Shown: piece after piece, positions 49,190-59,805 of the stretch | Position numbering within the stretch: position 1 is the stretch's first letter | Layout of the letters: each line of letters starts with the position of its first letter | Origin: Zygnema cylindricum | Taxonomy: Eukaryota; Streptophyta; Zygnematophyceae; Zygnematales; Zygnemataceae | DNA: 64,000 bases | Direction: 5' to 3' | Assembly: GCA_037447655.1 (NCBI GenBank) | Contig: JBBHKE010002379.1 | Span: forward strand, 1-64,000 | Position numbers and translations under genes: made by a program | The notes under the pieces: model-generated | What the model was told of the DNA's origin: nothing | The model's database searches: none | The model's input: only the letters and a program-made list of their open reading frames with translations

Positions 49190-49700
49190 TCCACCTTTCA
49201 TCCATGGCTTCCACCCTATCAACCTACCATTTCCTCGTCCAGCCACCCTGTCTCTTCCATATCTCCTTAGCTTTTTGGTGAACAGCGTTCCCTCTTCCGG
49301 TTTGTGTGTCCCTCTCCTTATCCCTGTTCCGCCTCTATCTCTCCCCCCCTCCCCTTTCCTCTCTCTCTACCTCTGCTGCACTCTCTTTATATTCTCCTCT
49401 CCCTCTCTCTCCTTCTCCACTTGTATTGTTATCCCCTTTCCTTCTCTCCTTCCTCCTCTACCTCTCTACCCTTGCCTCTTTCTCTCCCAATCTCCCTCTA
49501 TCCTCTCCCTCTCCCCCTCTCTCCCGGCGAATCTGCTTCTCCCTATCCGTGAATCTCACTCTCTCTCTGTATTCGTAAATATTTCCCTACTTCTCACATT
49601 GAAAGTGTCTATCGCACCCGTCCCAATTTGTCTACCGTCTCCCCCCTCCCCATCCCCCCCCCCCCTTCAAATGCCGCCCTTTCCCCCCCAATCTATTCCA
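49190..49700. repeat. Pyrimidine-rich CCTCTCTCC tract within the transposon
   Basis: CT-rich sequence inside the 9.4-kb element, between its left end and the transposase 3' end. It holds open a 212-codon Ser/Pro/Leu-rich frame at 49086-49724 that has no recognisable domain and that I take as compositional. Confidence 0.75.
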
Positions 49701-50786
49701 TTCTCTTTTCGTGGATCTCTCTAATTTGTTTCTACGTAACTGTTTTTTTTTAACCTTTTGTTGTATTTTGTTTGTCTTGCCGTCATTCGACTTATGTTGG
49801 TTGTGGTCGCTAAATTTTCATCGATTCACTTTTTTTTTGTTTGTCTTTTTTGCAGTTGTGACAAATGCAATATTCCTTATACAAGTGGAGCTAACGGGCA
49901 TTCTATTGAAGTATAAAAGAATAAGTTTTGAACGATAGGGGGAAAGTGAGGGCGGAGAGGAAAGAGGGAAGGGTTAGAAGAAAAAAGAAGAGAGTAGAGG
50001 TGAGGGAAGAGAGGGGGGAAAGAAAAATAAAGATTTTAGAAGAGGTATCGTATGGGTAGCTTTGATGTTACTCAGTTTAGTGTTTTATGAAACAAATAAC
50101 AAAAAGAATTTAAATATTGAGAAATGTAGGTATGAATAAAAAGTCGTATTTTCTTCGACTTGTACATTCGGTGATTATTCGACATACGATTTCGTTTGAT
50201 CAGTTTTTTAGGGTTTTATATTTAGGGTTCCAATTTTTGTAAAACTTTTATGTGTCCCGTGAAAGCAATATAAAACAATGGAATCGGTTGTTTATGGTTT
50301 TAATTTATATTGTCCATATTTATGTTTATGTTTATCATTTGTGTTTTTTGATTTTTGTATCTTATATATTAGTTTGCTCTTCATTTGTAAAATGTGCTTT
50401 TTCTTGTTAAAAAGTTATGATCCAAGGTTATTCTGATAACGAAATAAATAAAATAAAATACATTTCAGGACTAAAAATGAAATAAGGAAATACAAGAAAC
50501 AAAAATGAATTCCGATTGTTGTTTGTGATTACGGTGGACCAAGCTTAAGAGACAACGTGTATAAGTTTTTTACTATTAACGAAGAAAAAAATAACTTGGG
50601 ATGGCATTTTATTTGTTCGGTGAAAAAAGTAACGTCATGCTCGTGACACACAAGTAATTTGTGGGGTATAATTTTTAATGCAACTATGTATACCTTTAAT
50701 CTTTAGTAGAGTCAAAGTTCTATCATTTAGCCACGATATATTTTCATCGCTGAATGTTAGAATTTTGTTTACCATGAAAATTACCA

Positions 50787-51012
50787 TTCAGCGACGAGAC
50801 GTTCTCGTCGCTGAATTATCATGTCGATTTTCTACACCTCAGCGACGACACATTGTGGTCGCTAAAAATGGGTTAAGCGGGGACTGACATAATAATGGAC
50901 TGTTTTTTCCGCCATCCGTAGAATTTCACATGTAACCAACAAAGTCCTAAACACATTGCAAACATATGTGCCGAATTTGTGCACTTCAGCGATGAGAATG
51001 TGTCGTCGCTAC
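50787..51012. repeat. GCGACGAC hairpin cluster 1
   Basis: A perfect hairpin at 50787-50815 (TTCAGCGACGAGA, loop CGT, TCTCGTCGCTGAA) is followed by related hairpins at about 50840-50866 (CAGCGACGACA) and 50985-51012 (TTCAGCGATGAGA..TCGTCGCTA). They lie just beyond the 3' end of the transposase gene. Their form suggests repeated binding sites or fold-back structures. Confidence 0.8.
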
Positions 51013-51488
51013 AACTATTTGAATGCCGAAAAAGAGGTAGGAATGGACTGTATTGGTCGCCGTCTCGGGAATATTACTTCATATCGACGAAGCCTTAAAC
51101 ACATTGAATACATGTGTGATATCTAATGTCATCAATTTCTTTTTCCATACATCATTGTCAGTAACAAACATCAAAACGAAAAACAAAGAGTGACACGATT
51201 ATATCCAAAACATAAAGGGTACAATTTATTCGACAAAGTTTGACAAACGTTAAGTCATTGAAGTCTTTCTCCATACATCATCAACAGCCTCAAACTTCAA
51301 AATGGAACACCGATAAAGATACGATTATATTGAAATCATCAATGATACACTTTTCCCAACAATCTTTCATAAACACTAAATAGCCTTACCACACTAACCA
51401 TCCAAAACTACTAATAAAAAACTATAACAAATCAACACTAAACACTAGTTTTATAATTTTATGAAAAACCTTGTCCTCTCTTCACACA

Positions 51489-54400
51489 CTACACCACTTC
51501 TCTATGAAACGAATCAAAATCTTCGGTCTCCCATTCAGCGTCCGTGTCATCGGGAACTTCATCCTCCCGAGTGTCGGCATCTTGAATGCCTCGGACAAAA
51601 TCTCGTGCCACTATAGAGGGAATTGGCACCTCATCGCCTTCAAAATGGCACCGCCATTTCATGATGATAATTTGTAAATCCGGTGTGAGCATGCTCTCCT
51701 CCCATTTTCCGTCCTTTAATGACAACCCGCACTGAATCATAGCTTTGCGTGCGTAACCCATCCCATTCTTGTCCTTCATTGCGTTGACTTCGCGAATTGA
51801 ATCGCGAGCAAGCGTAAGGAAAAAAGCCTTCCCGGGCCCGACAAGCTTCCCGGACCAACCCTTGCCACTCGGTTGGGACCACGCATGCTTCTCGATGCCG
51901 TTCATTTTCCAATCCTCCCATTTCCGCGACCAAACCTCCTTAATTTTCGAGATGACAAAGGAGTCGGCGGGTTGCACAAGGTGAGTCGCGCAAGGAGGGA
52001 AGAAATGTAGAATAGTCCTCTTGGCGAGTAAGACTCGGTTCAACTCCTCGGAATTGTTGTGACCGCCACAATTGTCGAGGAATATTATTTTTTCACGCCC
52101 TTCGCGGTCTCCTTGGTAAGACCTCGGCTCTTCTATCCATTGCGGAAATACGGTTTTATCATTCCATCCTTTGGGGCCGGTTCGGTAGCAAACTCCTACA
52201 AAAAGAAAAAACAAAGGAAAGGGAGAAGGGGTGAATTACGTGAGGGGGATTTAATGAAGGAGGGAAAGGGAAGGTAGAGGGAGAAATATTAAATGATGAG
52301 GAAAAGGACGAGGAGGGAGCATTAAGAACCAATTAGAAAGGGCAAAACATGTATTCCTAGAGAGTATTGCGTAAAGATTAGTGGTTTATAAGGGAGATGA
52401 ACATAAATTGAAGGATTTAAAATTTAATGGGACTTACCCGGTACATCGTCGGGAAGGCCCTTTATCGGGTAATTACGAGCGCGGTTGGTTAATATTAACA
52501 TTGGAGCCTCTATTCGGGCGTTCACACCTCCCGTGAGTCGTACCATCAATGTCATGGACTCTCCGCCGCCCGCAACGTCCGCGTATCTAACAACCTCGTC
52601 GCCGCGAAAGCCTAATGTCTTTTTGTTGTCCATGTTTACAATCAAGTGCGTCTCGTCCATGTTCTCCACCAAATCCTCGTTAAAGAGACCTATAATCCAC
52701 CAAAAAAATAGATAAACGCAATTGAAAACAAAACACAAGTAAGTTCTACGAAAGTGGAAACAAATTACAAAACTTAATATGTCAAGAGACAATAAATGGA
52801 ATGGAAATATGAAGCATACCCGATTGGAATCCCCTTTTTAGTACGCCCATGTGATATGCCACGGATCTTTCAATGTACTCCTCCTTCTCGGGACTTAGTT
52901 TTAGTTTCCCTTTTTGAGCTCGGGCGACGATGCTATGCTTTTCAAAAAAGCGCTGAATCCAACGCCGAGTGATTTTTGGCTTGATCACTTCACAATTTTC
53001 GTCGGAAAATTCAAGCGCACCCTCTTTCTTCATATCGGCGATGATGTGATTTGCCATTTTTCCCACAATGATAGTAGACATTTTCAATCCCGCCTTTTGG
53101 AATCGGAAGAATTCGTCCACTAGTTCCTCGTGGACCTTGACAACCCATGGTAACTCTTTCCTTCCCCTTCCTGGTAACGCTTTCGTTACCGCCACACTCC
53201 TCTTTCCAAATCCCGCGGAAGATAAGGTGAGAGTAGTCTCCCTTATCCCTTTGAGTAGCGCCACCCTTTCTACCCACCATCGTCTGGCTTTCTGGTACCC
53301 TGCGATTGGAGTAATGAAAAAAAAAATTATTAGTGAATGAATTCCTATGAAGATGATTAACTCATTTAGGCTGGTATTCGCTGAATTAGCGACGACAGAT
53401 TGTAGTCGCCTAATTCGGCGACGACAAACGCTCGTCGCTGAAATAGGCGACGACAATCTGTCGTCGCTAATTCAGCGACGACCATCTATTGTGGCTGAAT
53501 GGCTTAAAACTTGACTCCTCTAAGGTTCATGGTTCAGCGACGACTGGAATTCCTGCTTACGGATGAACCTTTGTCGTCGCTATATTGAACTGGCTCGACT
53601 AATTAACAAAAAAACAAAACATTGTGAATGTGTGGGTTAGCGACGACAAGAGAAGAGAGAAAAGAAATTCTAATTAATTAGCAAGTAACATACATACCGA
53701 TTACTGCAATTTTTTTTGAGACAACTCCCGAGTGAGCATCGCTATTTGTTCTTGATGGGCGGCCAATTGGTCAGTGAGTGCCTCAATTGTTCGTCGCCAT
53801 TCCTCTTCTGTCGGTGGTGGAGGTGGGGTCATCGGACGCCGAACCCGTGGGATTTCGCATAAACGGGGTCGCCTCAAACGAATATTTCGGAACTTATGTA
53901 GAACCGAGGTACGAGCCGCACGCAAAGCTACTACCTTGGGAGTTCTTCGACAATACTTTAGGACGGCGTATAGACGAGGGTCCCACGGATGGTAAAGACG
54001 CAATAGATGGGGAACATTGACGCGATACCCGCGGTCATCGTGAACAATCCATGAATGCCGTGGATCCGCCGAATCGAATTGCCGTATGTGGGCGAACGTC
54101 GAGCCTCGGTCATCACCGTCGATGAAGAGCCACGTCGGATGAGCGGGAACATCCGGGGGGATGTCTAGAATTTCCGGTCGCGGATTCTCCCTTGGGTTTA
54201 GGGGGCGAGGTTCACCGTACCTCCAATGTTCAGGCCATTCGGCAACCGGAATGAAGTGCTCGACCCGAGGCACAAAACTGTCCATGTCCTCCTCTCCCGT
54301 GGGGGGAGGAAAAAACCAATCAGGATCCTCAATTCGGTAGGGAGCTTGAGAACCCGGATTTCCCAATACAACGCCTCTCTCCCGATTCGGTGATGGAGGC

Positions 54401-56642
54401 ACCTCAAACACGTCGTCATCATCCGCGTATTCATCCTCTTGTTGTCGTCCCTCGCTATCCGGACTTTGCTCGTCCTCGGTGGCGGGCTCATCCACATCCT
54501 TCCATACCCGAATATCCGTGGGATGTTCTTCCTCGGGGGGTAGATTCTCAACCGGCGGTTCCTCCCCATCCACAATGCTCTCATCACTACAAGAAGTGGA
54601 GGGGACGTAATCTTCATCACTCCATTGACTAACTTTCCGCTTTCCAAGTTTTATTTCCCTCCTCCTCTCTAACCTTTTCTGTGCCTCACTCCCTCCCCCA
54701 TCCTCCCGCTCATGAAAAACCGTATCTTTCCTTTTTATTATCTTCCTCCTCTCAACTCTTCCCACCGCCTCACTTCCCTCCCCTTCCTCAACCATCGCCC
54801 CTTTTCCCCTTCCTTCTTCATTTAACGTCTGCTCCCCTCCCGCCTCACCTATTTCCTCCCTCCCCCTATCATCAGATACCTTATTTTTATTTGACATCCT
54901 TGTACTCCTCCTCTATACTCCTCCACCCGTCTCACTTCCCTCCCCTTCCTCAACCATCGACCCTTTTTCCCCTTCCTTCCACACCTGGTGCCGTGTCCCC
55001 TCCCGCCTCACCAACTTCCTCCTCCCCCCTCCCACCAAAAATCCTAATTTTCTTCTTTAGTCTTTTACCCCTCCTCGCTACTCCTCCTCCCGCTTTACTA
55101 CCCTCCCCCTCCTCAACCGTCGCCGCCTTTTCCCATCCTACCTCAGAAAATACCGCCTCCCCAAACCCCTCCGCAGTCAATGGGTCCCCCCCTCACCCAT
55201 CTCGCTTTTTTCTTCCTCCCTTTCATCAAAAACCCTACATTTCCTTCTTACCCTCCTATTCCTCTTCCCTACTGCTTCCCCCGCCTCTCCTTCCTTCTCC
55301 CCCTCCGAAACCGTCGCCTTTTCTCCCTTTCCCCCCTCATCGTTTACCTCCTCCACCCTACTCACCTCAACAGATGCTTCCCTTTCGTTCCCTTCCCTTT
55401 CTCCTCCTTCACTTTCTCTTCCTTCCCATCCAATGGCCAACGGGATTGCTGCCTCTCGTTGCCTTGCCAACTCTTCCGCGGTCGCTGTAATAAGGGGAGG
55501 ATAGCGACGACGTTGAGGGACCACAGTACGTGGTCGCTTAATTTGCTTGTTGTCGCCCTTCATAACGAAGCTTAAAATTAGCGTGTAAAAAATAGGTGAA
55601 GAAGACGCGACTACGAAGTGTGGAGGGTGCAGTAAACAGTACAGACGTAAAACCCTACCTTTATTACGTAAAAATAAAGTATTTCGTGCGGGGGATACTT
55701 TCATTACGAATGGCCATGCACGAAATTACTTCAAACCCTATCCGATGTGTTTGAACATTCCAACGATGGGACGACGATTAAACTAATTTAATTCCACGTT
55801 GTACTTACCACGAGGATTCAATATTGGACGTCGTCGCGTATGCAACATTTCGTCGTTAGACATTACATTATTAACCGGACGACGTTTCCATTATAAATTT
55901 CCAACGTTAAAGCGACGACGCACTGTCGTCGCTTTTCGATTTCTCCAACATTCGCAGAATCTCGGATGTAGTACACTTAAATTTTCGCATACTGGCGACG
56001 ACACTATGTCGTCGCTTGTACATACATCTTACACACATCAAAGCGCAATTGGACGACGTTGTATAACAAACCATCATAAATACACGAGATGGTTATGGGG
56101 AAGAATATGGCATGTATAAACATGCAATACGAGGGGGGCATAATCAACATGTAAATTATTGAATATGTAAAATTAAATTACAAACAATGGGAAACAGCGT
56201 CACACAAAGTAAACAACTGAGGCTTGCTACATAAAGGTAGGGATAATAGATAAAAACACTTACTTGTACGATATCCCCCCGAAAAATGTTGCGGAAATTT
56301 CTTCACAGTCCTCGGGATGAGCAGCTCTTTTCCATTCGCGTGACAATCGGCGATCATCCAATTGATTACCTGCAGTCGAGTAACCTTCGTTGACACTTGC
56401 TGAACTTTTCGGGTCGACTCCCGGACGTTCCCGTATTTATCACACGGTGGGTCCAAATTTCCGGTCACAACTCTTTCCACGAGGGGGTCCACGTCAGGTG
56501 ATCCCCTTCTTTCGTTCGGTGGGTCTTGTCCTTGATTTTCAGTACATTCCATGTCCTCTTTTGTTAGTGGTGGTAATAAACCCGTCGTAGCGGTATTTTT
56601 CGCCGCAAAAAATGTGGTAATATTAGAAGTAATCGGCCACAT
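51489..56642 (-). CDS. DDD transposase (DDE_1, pogo/Tigger-like), 4 exons, 605 aa
   Basis: Enzyme that cuts and rejoins transposon ends. The exons are 56642-56264, 53299-52820, 52689-52438 and 52195-51489 (379, 480, 252 and 707 bases), each boundary a GT-AG site in matching phase. The first exon supplies a DNA-binding region (VTRLQVINWMIADCHANGK, then FPQHFSGGYRT) that continues into RYQKARRWW in exon 2. A second helix-turn-helix follows at about residues 237-255 (TRRWIQRFFEKHSIVAR). The catalytic residues are D298 (ENMDETHL), D411 (FLDNCGGHN) and D447 (LVQPADSFVISKIK), spaced as in pogo/Tigger proteins. The tail is acidic. The start ATG at 56642 is the first in frame; MECTENQ about 30 residues on is an alternative. 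No stop or frameshift interrupts it. Intron 1 is almost 3 kb and contains other coding sequence on the same strand. Confidence 0.87.
53375..53660. repeat. GCGACGAC hairpin cluster 2
   Basis: At least six alternating copies of AGCGACGAC and GTCGTCGCT at about 53390-53480, 53535-53583 and 53638, inside transposase intron 1 between the acidic reading frame and exon 2. Several can pair with each other over 12-20 bases. Confidence 0.85.
53701..54897 (-). CDS. Acidic transposon-encoded protein, 398 aa, function unknown
   Basis: An uninterrupted frame on the same strand as the transposase and inside its first intron. Residues 1-95 are charged and repetitive. Residues 95-190 are very acidic (DEQSPDSEGRQQEDEYADDD). 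The middle is aromatic and Pro-rich with no repeats (YRIEDPDWFFPPP, VEHFIPVAEWPEHWRYGEP, DPRHSWIVHDDRGYRVNVPH). The last 45 residues are Pro6-EEEWRRTIEALTDQLAAHQEQ, a likely coiled coil. I recognise no domain. Its composition and non-repetitive core argue for a real protein that travels with the element, such as an accessory DNA- or protein-binding factor; that role is inference. The true N-terminus may lie further upstream, because related sequence continues to 55563 in broken frames. Confidence 0.65.
   Translation of the reverse strand: MSNKNKVSDDRGREEIGEAGGEQTLNEEGRGKGAMVEEGEGSEAVGRVERRKIIKRKDTVFHEREDGGGSEAQKRLERRREIKLGKRKVSQWSDEDYVPSTSCSDESIVDGEEPPVENLPPEEEHPTDIRVWKDVDEPATEDEQSPDSEGRQQEDEYADDDDVFEVPPSPNRERGVVLGNPGSQAPYRIEDPDWFFPPPTGEEDMDSFVPRVEHFIPVAEWPEHWRYGEPRPLNPRENPRPEILDIPPDVPAHPTWLFIDGDDRGSTFAHIRQFDSADPRHSWIVHDDRGYRVNVPHLLRLYHPWDPRLYAVLKYCRRTPKVVALRAARTSVLHKFRNIRLRRPRLCEIPRVRRPMTPPPPPTEEEWRRTIEALTDQLAAHQEQIAMLTRELSQKKLQ
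54760..55480 (-). repeat. Coding minisatellite of 162-163 bp, about four copies
   Basis: The block CCTCAACC.TCG..CCTTTT recurs at 54787, 54949, 55112 and (as CCTCCGAAACCGTCGCC) about 55302 on the plus strand. On the minus strand it reads as EEGEGSEA..GR.ERR repeats. The step between the first two is 162 bases and keeps frame. The next step is 163 and breaks it. This explains why the frame ending at 55177 and the one starting at 54897 are in the same phase while the stretch between (55180-54950) reads in another. Confidence 0.75.
55177..55563 (-). CDS. Possible N-terminal part of the acidic transposon protein, 128 aa
   Basis: The start is taken at MKGDNKQIKRPRTVVPQRRR, a basic segment, rather than an upstream in-frame ATG at 55704 with a hydrophobic leader. 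It is followed by ATAEELARQREAAIPLAIG and then Glu/Gly/Arg-rich repeat units (GERE.NEREA, EKEGEAGEAVGKRNRR). It stops at 55177 within the coding minisatellite, where a frame change separates it from the 398-residue frame downstream. It is either a separate small protein or the front of one larger protein broken by indels. No known domain. Confidence 0.45.
   Translation of the reverse strand: MKGDNKQIKRPRTVVPQRRRYPPLITATAEELARQREAAIPLAIGWEGRESEGGEREGNEREASVEVSRVEEVNDEGGKGEKATVSEGEKEGEAGEAVGKRNRRVRRKCRVFDEREEEKSEMGEGGTH
55905..56022. repeat. GCGACGAC hairpin cluster 3
   Basis: Two hairpins: AAAGCGACGACGCACTGTCG with TCGCTTT at 55909-55937, and GGCGACGACACTATGTCGTC at 55993-56015. They lie in transposase intron 1, downstream of exon 1. 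Confidence 0.8.
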
Positions 56643-58507
56643 ATTGCAAATAATAGATCTGCCTTTTTGTCCAAATGATGATACAAAGCAAATAATAGAA
56701 AAGCAAACGTCAAGGTAACGGAAGGATGCGGAAAGACAGTGTCAATATTGGACCAAACGCCAGGTATATATACCAAATAAAAAACCCGATCTTGGGAAAA
56801 ATGGAGGGAAACCATTCTCCTTACTTTCGGACGTCAAAATTTAAATTTTGATTTTGCAAACCGTCCAAATATTTTAGATGACACAAAGAAGGCCGGAAAG
56901 TTTCAAAATTTTCGTCGGTTTTAAGAGGGGGTATGCACGTGATAAGCGACCGACGATTTTCATGAAAGAGCCATGGCAACCGCCTGCTTCTTGACGTACC
57001 TACGGATCAGCTTTCGAATGGCGACGGGTATGATAGGCGGTTCATGTAACGTCATGTTGGAGCCGTAATGTTTGCGTGGATATAAAATTGTCCACGTGTG
57101 AATTTGGGCGACCAATCCCGAAACGCTTGAGACGAGGTGGTTGGTGAAATTGTACAGTTGGGACCAATTTAGAATATGAGTATACTCTATTACGTCATTA
57201 CATTAACGCTAATACCAGTCACAAGTTAGGGAGACAGACGGAAATGCACACATTTTAGAATTAACACACATTTTAGCATGAATTCACGCCAATTAATCAG
57301 ACGTCGCGACAGTATTAGAGTAAAGAACCCTTATTACCGTACATTGTCGACGTAAAACGGAAAAGCGGCCAACCGTTGAATCAGCAAGCGTTGCGTAATC
57401 GATACACGCGTAGAAATTACACCCCGTAAAACTTTATCAAAGTTGCATACCTAACGGCGAATACATGACGCCTAACTGCGGTGAAATATTTTGACATGTA
57501 CGTTGGAATGATTTACACTGTTACGTGACGGCGTACGATCCGATTTAAATTGTACGGCTACTTTTATTAGTATAAACATGTTTGCGACCGACATTTGTTT
57601 TTTCAAAGATCCAAATTACCATAACCAAACAATTAGAATGTATGATTTTTTCCAAAATTTTCAAATTCTTAAATAGCGTACACCACGGTAAATTTTTTTA
57701 TACGCTAAAAAAACTTACACGCTAATAACGATTGGCGGTGTACTGCGAAACTTCCTAAAATAAGTGACGTCTACAAAAACGGCGACGGTTGTAGACGTCG
57801 AGGTTTTTCTGACATCGTAAATGTTTAGGGTTTTGACATTGCGAAGTCACGCCACGCTGTGACGTCATTAGTACGTAAAATTTCCGCCATGGCTTCCAAT
57901 TTTTTTTATTTATCTTTTATCATTCGATATGCCGTCAAACTACGACCAAAGATATTAAAAAAAAAGATAAAAAATACATCTTTCATTTGAAACAATCATT
58001 GCCGCATTTCATTTAGGGGAGAGAGACATAAGAGCGATCAAGTGAGAAAGAGGAAGAGAGACGAGGACGACGTAAAATTTTGCAAAGGACCCATGAAGGA
58101 AAGTGGTGGTCCGAGACCCCTGCAAGTTTTTTTCCGTACATATTTGTCATTTTCTTATGTGCATGCTCGTGACGAGCAGTGAAAAAAATAGCGTGTACTT
58201 TCCTTCGTGCAAAAAAAATTGAAAACTTTTCACGCGTGCAACCCAGGCGTTCTATTCGTCAATAGGGTAGTATTTTGATTAAAAGCAGGTCGCGATTTGA
58301 TTTCAGTGCAAGTGTCAAGATGACGTGGAAGTGGGTCGCGATGATAATACTGCCAAATCGCCGTACCTTTCAAGTTCCAAGATGACGCAAACTGTATTTG
58401 AGTTTTTGCCCATTTTTCGTACGGCGTTATTTTTTCAAGTAGGGAGTCCCATTTTCTGTGTAAACGACGGGAAAAAACCCTTACTTGAGCACATGGGGAC
58501 ACGCCCT

Positions 58508-58987
58508 TAATTAGGATGATTGCCGAAAGCATTTTACTTTTTTAGAGAGACACGCACAGAGGGACACGTGACTTGCGTGGCAGTACGGAAAATGCAGACT
58601 GTTTGGTACAGATAACGAAGGCACGTCCCAGACGTTTCGTACAGAGATTCGGGTCACTCCCCAACGCCTTTGATGATGTCAGACGTCGTCAAAATGCTGT
58701 TGGCGTCCAAACAAAATACCGTACATAGTTTTTATCACATTTTTTATCATAGAAGTTTACGGTATTTCGCCATTAAAACGGAGAGTCCTCCGTTTCCGCT
58801 ACTGTAGCGACGAAAAAATTTGCTCCGGCAAGCACCTGTAAGGACTCAGAAAAAAATGTCGGTGGTGGTCTCGACAAATTTGACGTTGTCCCATCGAACG
58901 ATCCCGGCAAAAAAAGTAAAAAGTTTCAGAAAAAAAAACGAGAAAAAAAAATGAAGAAAACAAAAGACGGAAAAAAAAACTACACTA
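58508..58987. other. Spacer, no gene seen
   Basis: Unique-looking sequence with an A-rich end (58915-58985) that borders the next MITE. No exon supported. Confidence 0.5.
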
Positions 58988-59187
58988 CACCTTGAATCGT
59001 TATTAGCGTATAGAAATTATTAGTGTAAAGAAAAAATTAGCATCATTCATTCTAATTTAGTTCCAGGAGACGTGGCAGATTATGGTCCACGTCCTTAAAT
59101 AGTGTAATTTATTATATTTAAGGTATCAATGTCAAAATTTGTGGGGTGCCGATATAGCGTACATAAGGCTAATAACGATTCACGGTG
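58988..59187. mobile_element. Family C MITE, copy 2 (200 bp)
   Basis: TA-flanked, beginning CACCTTGAATCGTTATTAGC and ending AATAACGATTCACGGTG. It aligns end to end with copy 1 at 2707-2904, including GTCCACGTCCTTAAATAGT and AAGGTATCAATGTCAAAATT. Confidence 0.87.
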
Positions 59188-59217
59188 TACTGTACAGTAC
59201 AGTAATGTACAGTACTA

Positions 59218-59429
59218 CACCGCCAATCGTTATTAGCGTTGTATACGCTAATTCCGTCCCGATTTTTTTTTTTATTCTCAAATAGAATTATCCACACTAT
59301 TAAAAAAACCATAATTCTTAATTAGAATGGACGATTTCTTCGAAAATTTTCAAATTCCCAATTAGCGTAAACCACGCTAATTATTTGTATACGCTAAAAA
59401 AACTTACACGCTAATAACGATTGGCGGTG
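59218..59429 (+). mobile_element. Family E MITE, deletion derivative (212 bp)
   Basis: TA-flanked. The left part CACCGCCAATCGTTATTAGC then TACGCTAATTCCGTCCCG matches the left end of the 9.4-kb element. The right part (AACCACGCTAATTATTTGTA, AAAAAACTTACACGCTAATA) matches its right end. It is the same derivative as 3111-3327, in the opposite orientation. A run of TACTGTACAGTACAGTAATG separates it from the family C copy on its left. Confidence 0.87.
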
Positions 59430-59805
59430 TACTGTACCTTTCAGTCTTCACAACAGAGAGCCCTCCGTTACGCCTGTCGTCTGTAATATTGTTTACGAAG
59501 GAAATTTATTATCGATTTGAACATTCAACAAATTAGACGCAGCCGCGTGTACGCCTACACGTCCACTCGTATGCTCAGGTTCGATGCTAAAAAGTTATTG
59601 AAATATGTACGCAAAAAACTTTACCGCGGAAAGTTTTAAAACATTAAACCCTGAAGGCTGAAGCTATGTGTGGCATACCGATAAACTGAATACCGATAAA
59701 CATCGGTACAAATAGCGTGGCACTATTATACGTCAGCGAATCTAAAAATCTCATCAAGTTTTTGACGGTTAACGGCGAAAAATGTGCCGGTGTGGTAATT
59801 CTACC
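59430..59805. other. Spacer, no gene seen
   Basis: Unclassified sequence between two transposons; no exon supported. Confidence 0.5.

Larger units (their letters stand above)
48331..57740 (-). mobile_element. Autonomous pogo/Tigger-type DNA transposon (9.4 kb)
   Basis: The element has perfect 22-base terminal inverted repeats beginning CACCGCCAATCG, with TA outside both ends (48329-48330 and 57741-57742). It encodes a four-exon DDD transposase (56642-51489) and one or two further reading frames inside that gene's first intron, all on the minus strand. Hairpins of the type AGCGACGAC...GTCGTCGCT occur in three clusters. A CT-rich stretch of 0.5 kb lies at 49190-49700. Its two ends are the source of the short elements at 3397-3958, 3111-3327 and 59218-59429. 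The TA duplication and the DDD catalytic core place it in the Tc1/mariner superfamily near pogo, Fot and Tigger. Confidence 0.88.
48149..58507. mobile_element. Outer element with GGGCGTGTCCCCATGT ends, split by the 9.4-kb transposon
   Basis: The left end at 48149 reads AGGGCGTGTCCCCATGT. The right end at 58507 reads ACATGGGGACACGCCCT, a perfect 17-base inverted repeat. Removing the TA-flanked element at 48331-57740 leaves about 0.95 kb of non-coding sequence, close to the size of the related element at 36907-37701. Bases 57743-58507 hold GC-richer sequence with no gene. No clear target duplication is seen (AAATTACTT and TAATTAGGA match at 5 of 9), so the class is uncertain; Mutator-like is a guess. 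Confidence 0.7.

Noticed and set aside
49086-49724. 212-codon plus-strand frame beginning MANHNQPFFGG inside the 9.4-kb transposon
   Set aside because: Composition follows a CT-rich tract, no domain is visible, and neighbouring frames are equally open.
54681-55575. Plus-strand Pro/Ser/Leu-rich frames of 269 and 131 codons
   Set aside because: They lie antisense to the acidic transposon protein and mirror its Glu/Gly/Arg-rich repeat. The minus-strand frame has the non-repetitive core.
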